From Gammaproteobacteria bacterium (GTDB taxonomy: Bacteria; Pseudomonadota; Gammaproteobacteria; SZUA-229): a DNA stretch of 7,046 nucleotides. Positions 6,622 through 7,046 of this stretch are shown in pieces. The stretch's first letter is position 1, and every line of letters begins with the position of its first letter. Made by a program: the position numbers and the translations under genes. The notes beneath the pieces were generated by a model that worked only from the letters and a program-made list of their open reading frames with translations, had not been told where the DNA came from and made no database searches. Where the stretch lies: assembly GCA_024278435.1 (NCBI GenBank), contig JAJRTD010000290.1, positions 1 through 7,046 of the forward strand. The letters run 5' to 3'.

Positions 6622-6647
6622 AAAAGCGGCCCACCGGGGCCGCTTTT
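6622..6647 (-). terminator. Rho-independent terminator of thiC
   Basis: AAAAGCGGCCC (6622-6632) pairs perfectly over 11 bases with GGGCCGCTTTT (6637-6647) around a four-base loop. Seven consecutive A bases at 6619-6625 give a U-rich tail on the minus strand, and T bases at 6644-6647 give a shorter one on the plus strand. It lies 18 bases beyond the thiC stop codon and insulates the FNR promoter region from thiC read-through. Confidence 0.9.
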
Positions 6648-6665
6648 ATAAGCAATTGATTTGAA

Positions 6666-7046
<381 letters not shown>

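Overview
The window reads as chromosomal DNA of a gammaproteobacterium. Supporting signs are moderate GC content, Shine-Dalgarno-led genes, a thiC end like those of gammaproteobacteria, dispersed palindromic repeats of the CACCACAGAG type, and a consensus FNR box. A SoxB-like periplasmic enzyme, two oxygen-binding hemerythrins and an FNR-type promoter together suggest a microaerobic or facultatively anaerobic life, perhaps linked to sulfur. This lifestyle reading is inference; the species cannot be named from the sequence.

Layout. Positions 1-2024 (minus) hold the first 674 codons of a secreted SoxB/5'-nucleotidase-type metallophosphoesterase whose C-terminus lies outside the window. A 534-base divergent spacer follows, ending with a 178-bp non-coding element with terminal inverted repeats (2351-2528). 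Two tandem plus-strand genes, each coding for a 152-residue bacteriohemerythrin with all seven diiron ligands, occupy 2559-3017 and 3094-3552. A large two-tier hairpin (3572-3681) separates them from a convergent minus-strand gene (3719-4381) for a ferritin-like diiron protein. A second copy of the 178-bp element lies at 4522-4700.

The right half contains a two-helix membrane protein with a SHOCT-like tail (4824-5519, plus), a lone half-copy of the hairpin repeat (5611-5639), and a small soluble protein perhaps of the AF1514 type (5666-5995, minus). A terminator (6015-6049) and a perfect 13-bp inverted repeat (6111-6156) follow. Next is a 90-residue two-helix membrane protein (6226-6498, minus) with a consensus FNR box and a matching -10 element. 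The last features are a strong terminator and the 3' end of thiC (6666-7046, minus).

Three neighbouring genes encode predicted diiron proteins, which suggests a small oxygen- or NO-related cluster, although the ferritin-like gene is convergent and so not co-transcribed with the hemerythrins. I see no phage, CRISPR array, transposase, tRNA or rRNA, and no clear new multi-gene system. The most notable points are the repeated miniature element, one copy of which forms the immediate upstream region of the hemerythrin pair, the FNR promoter of the small membrane protein, and substituted active-site positions in the SoxB-like enzyme.
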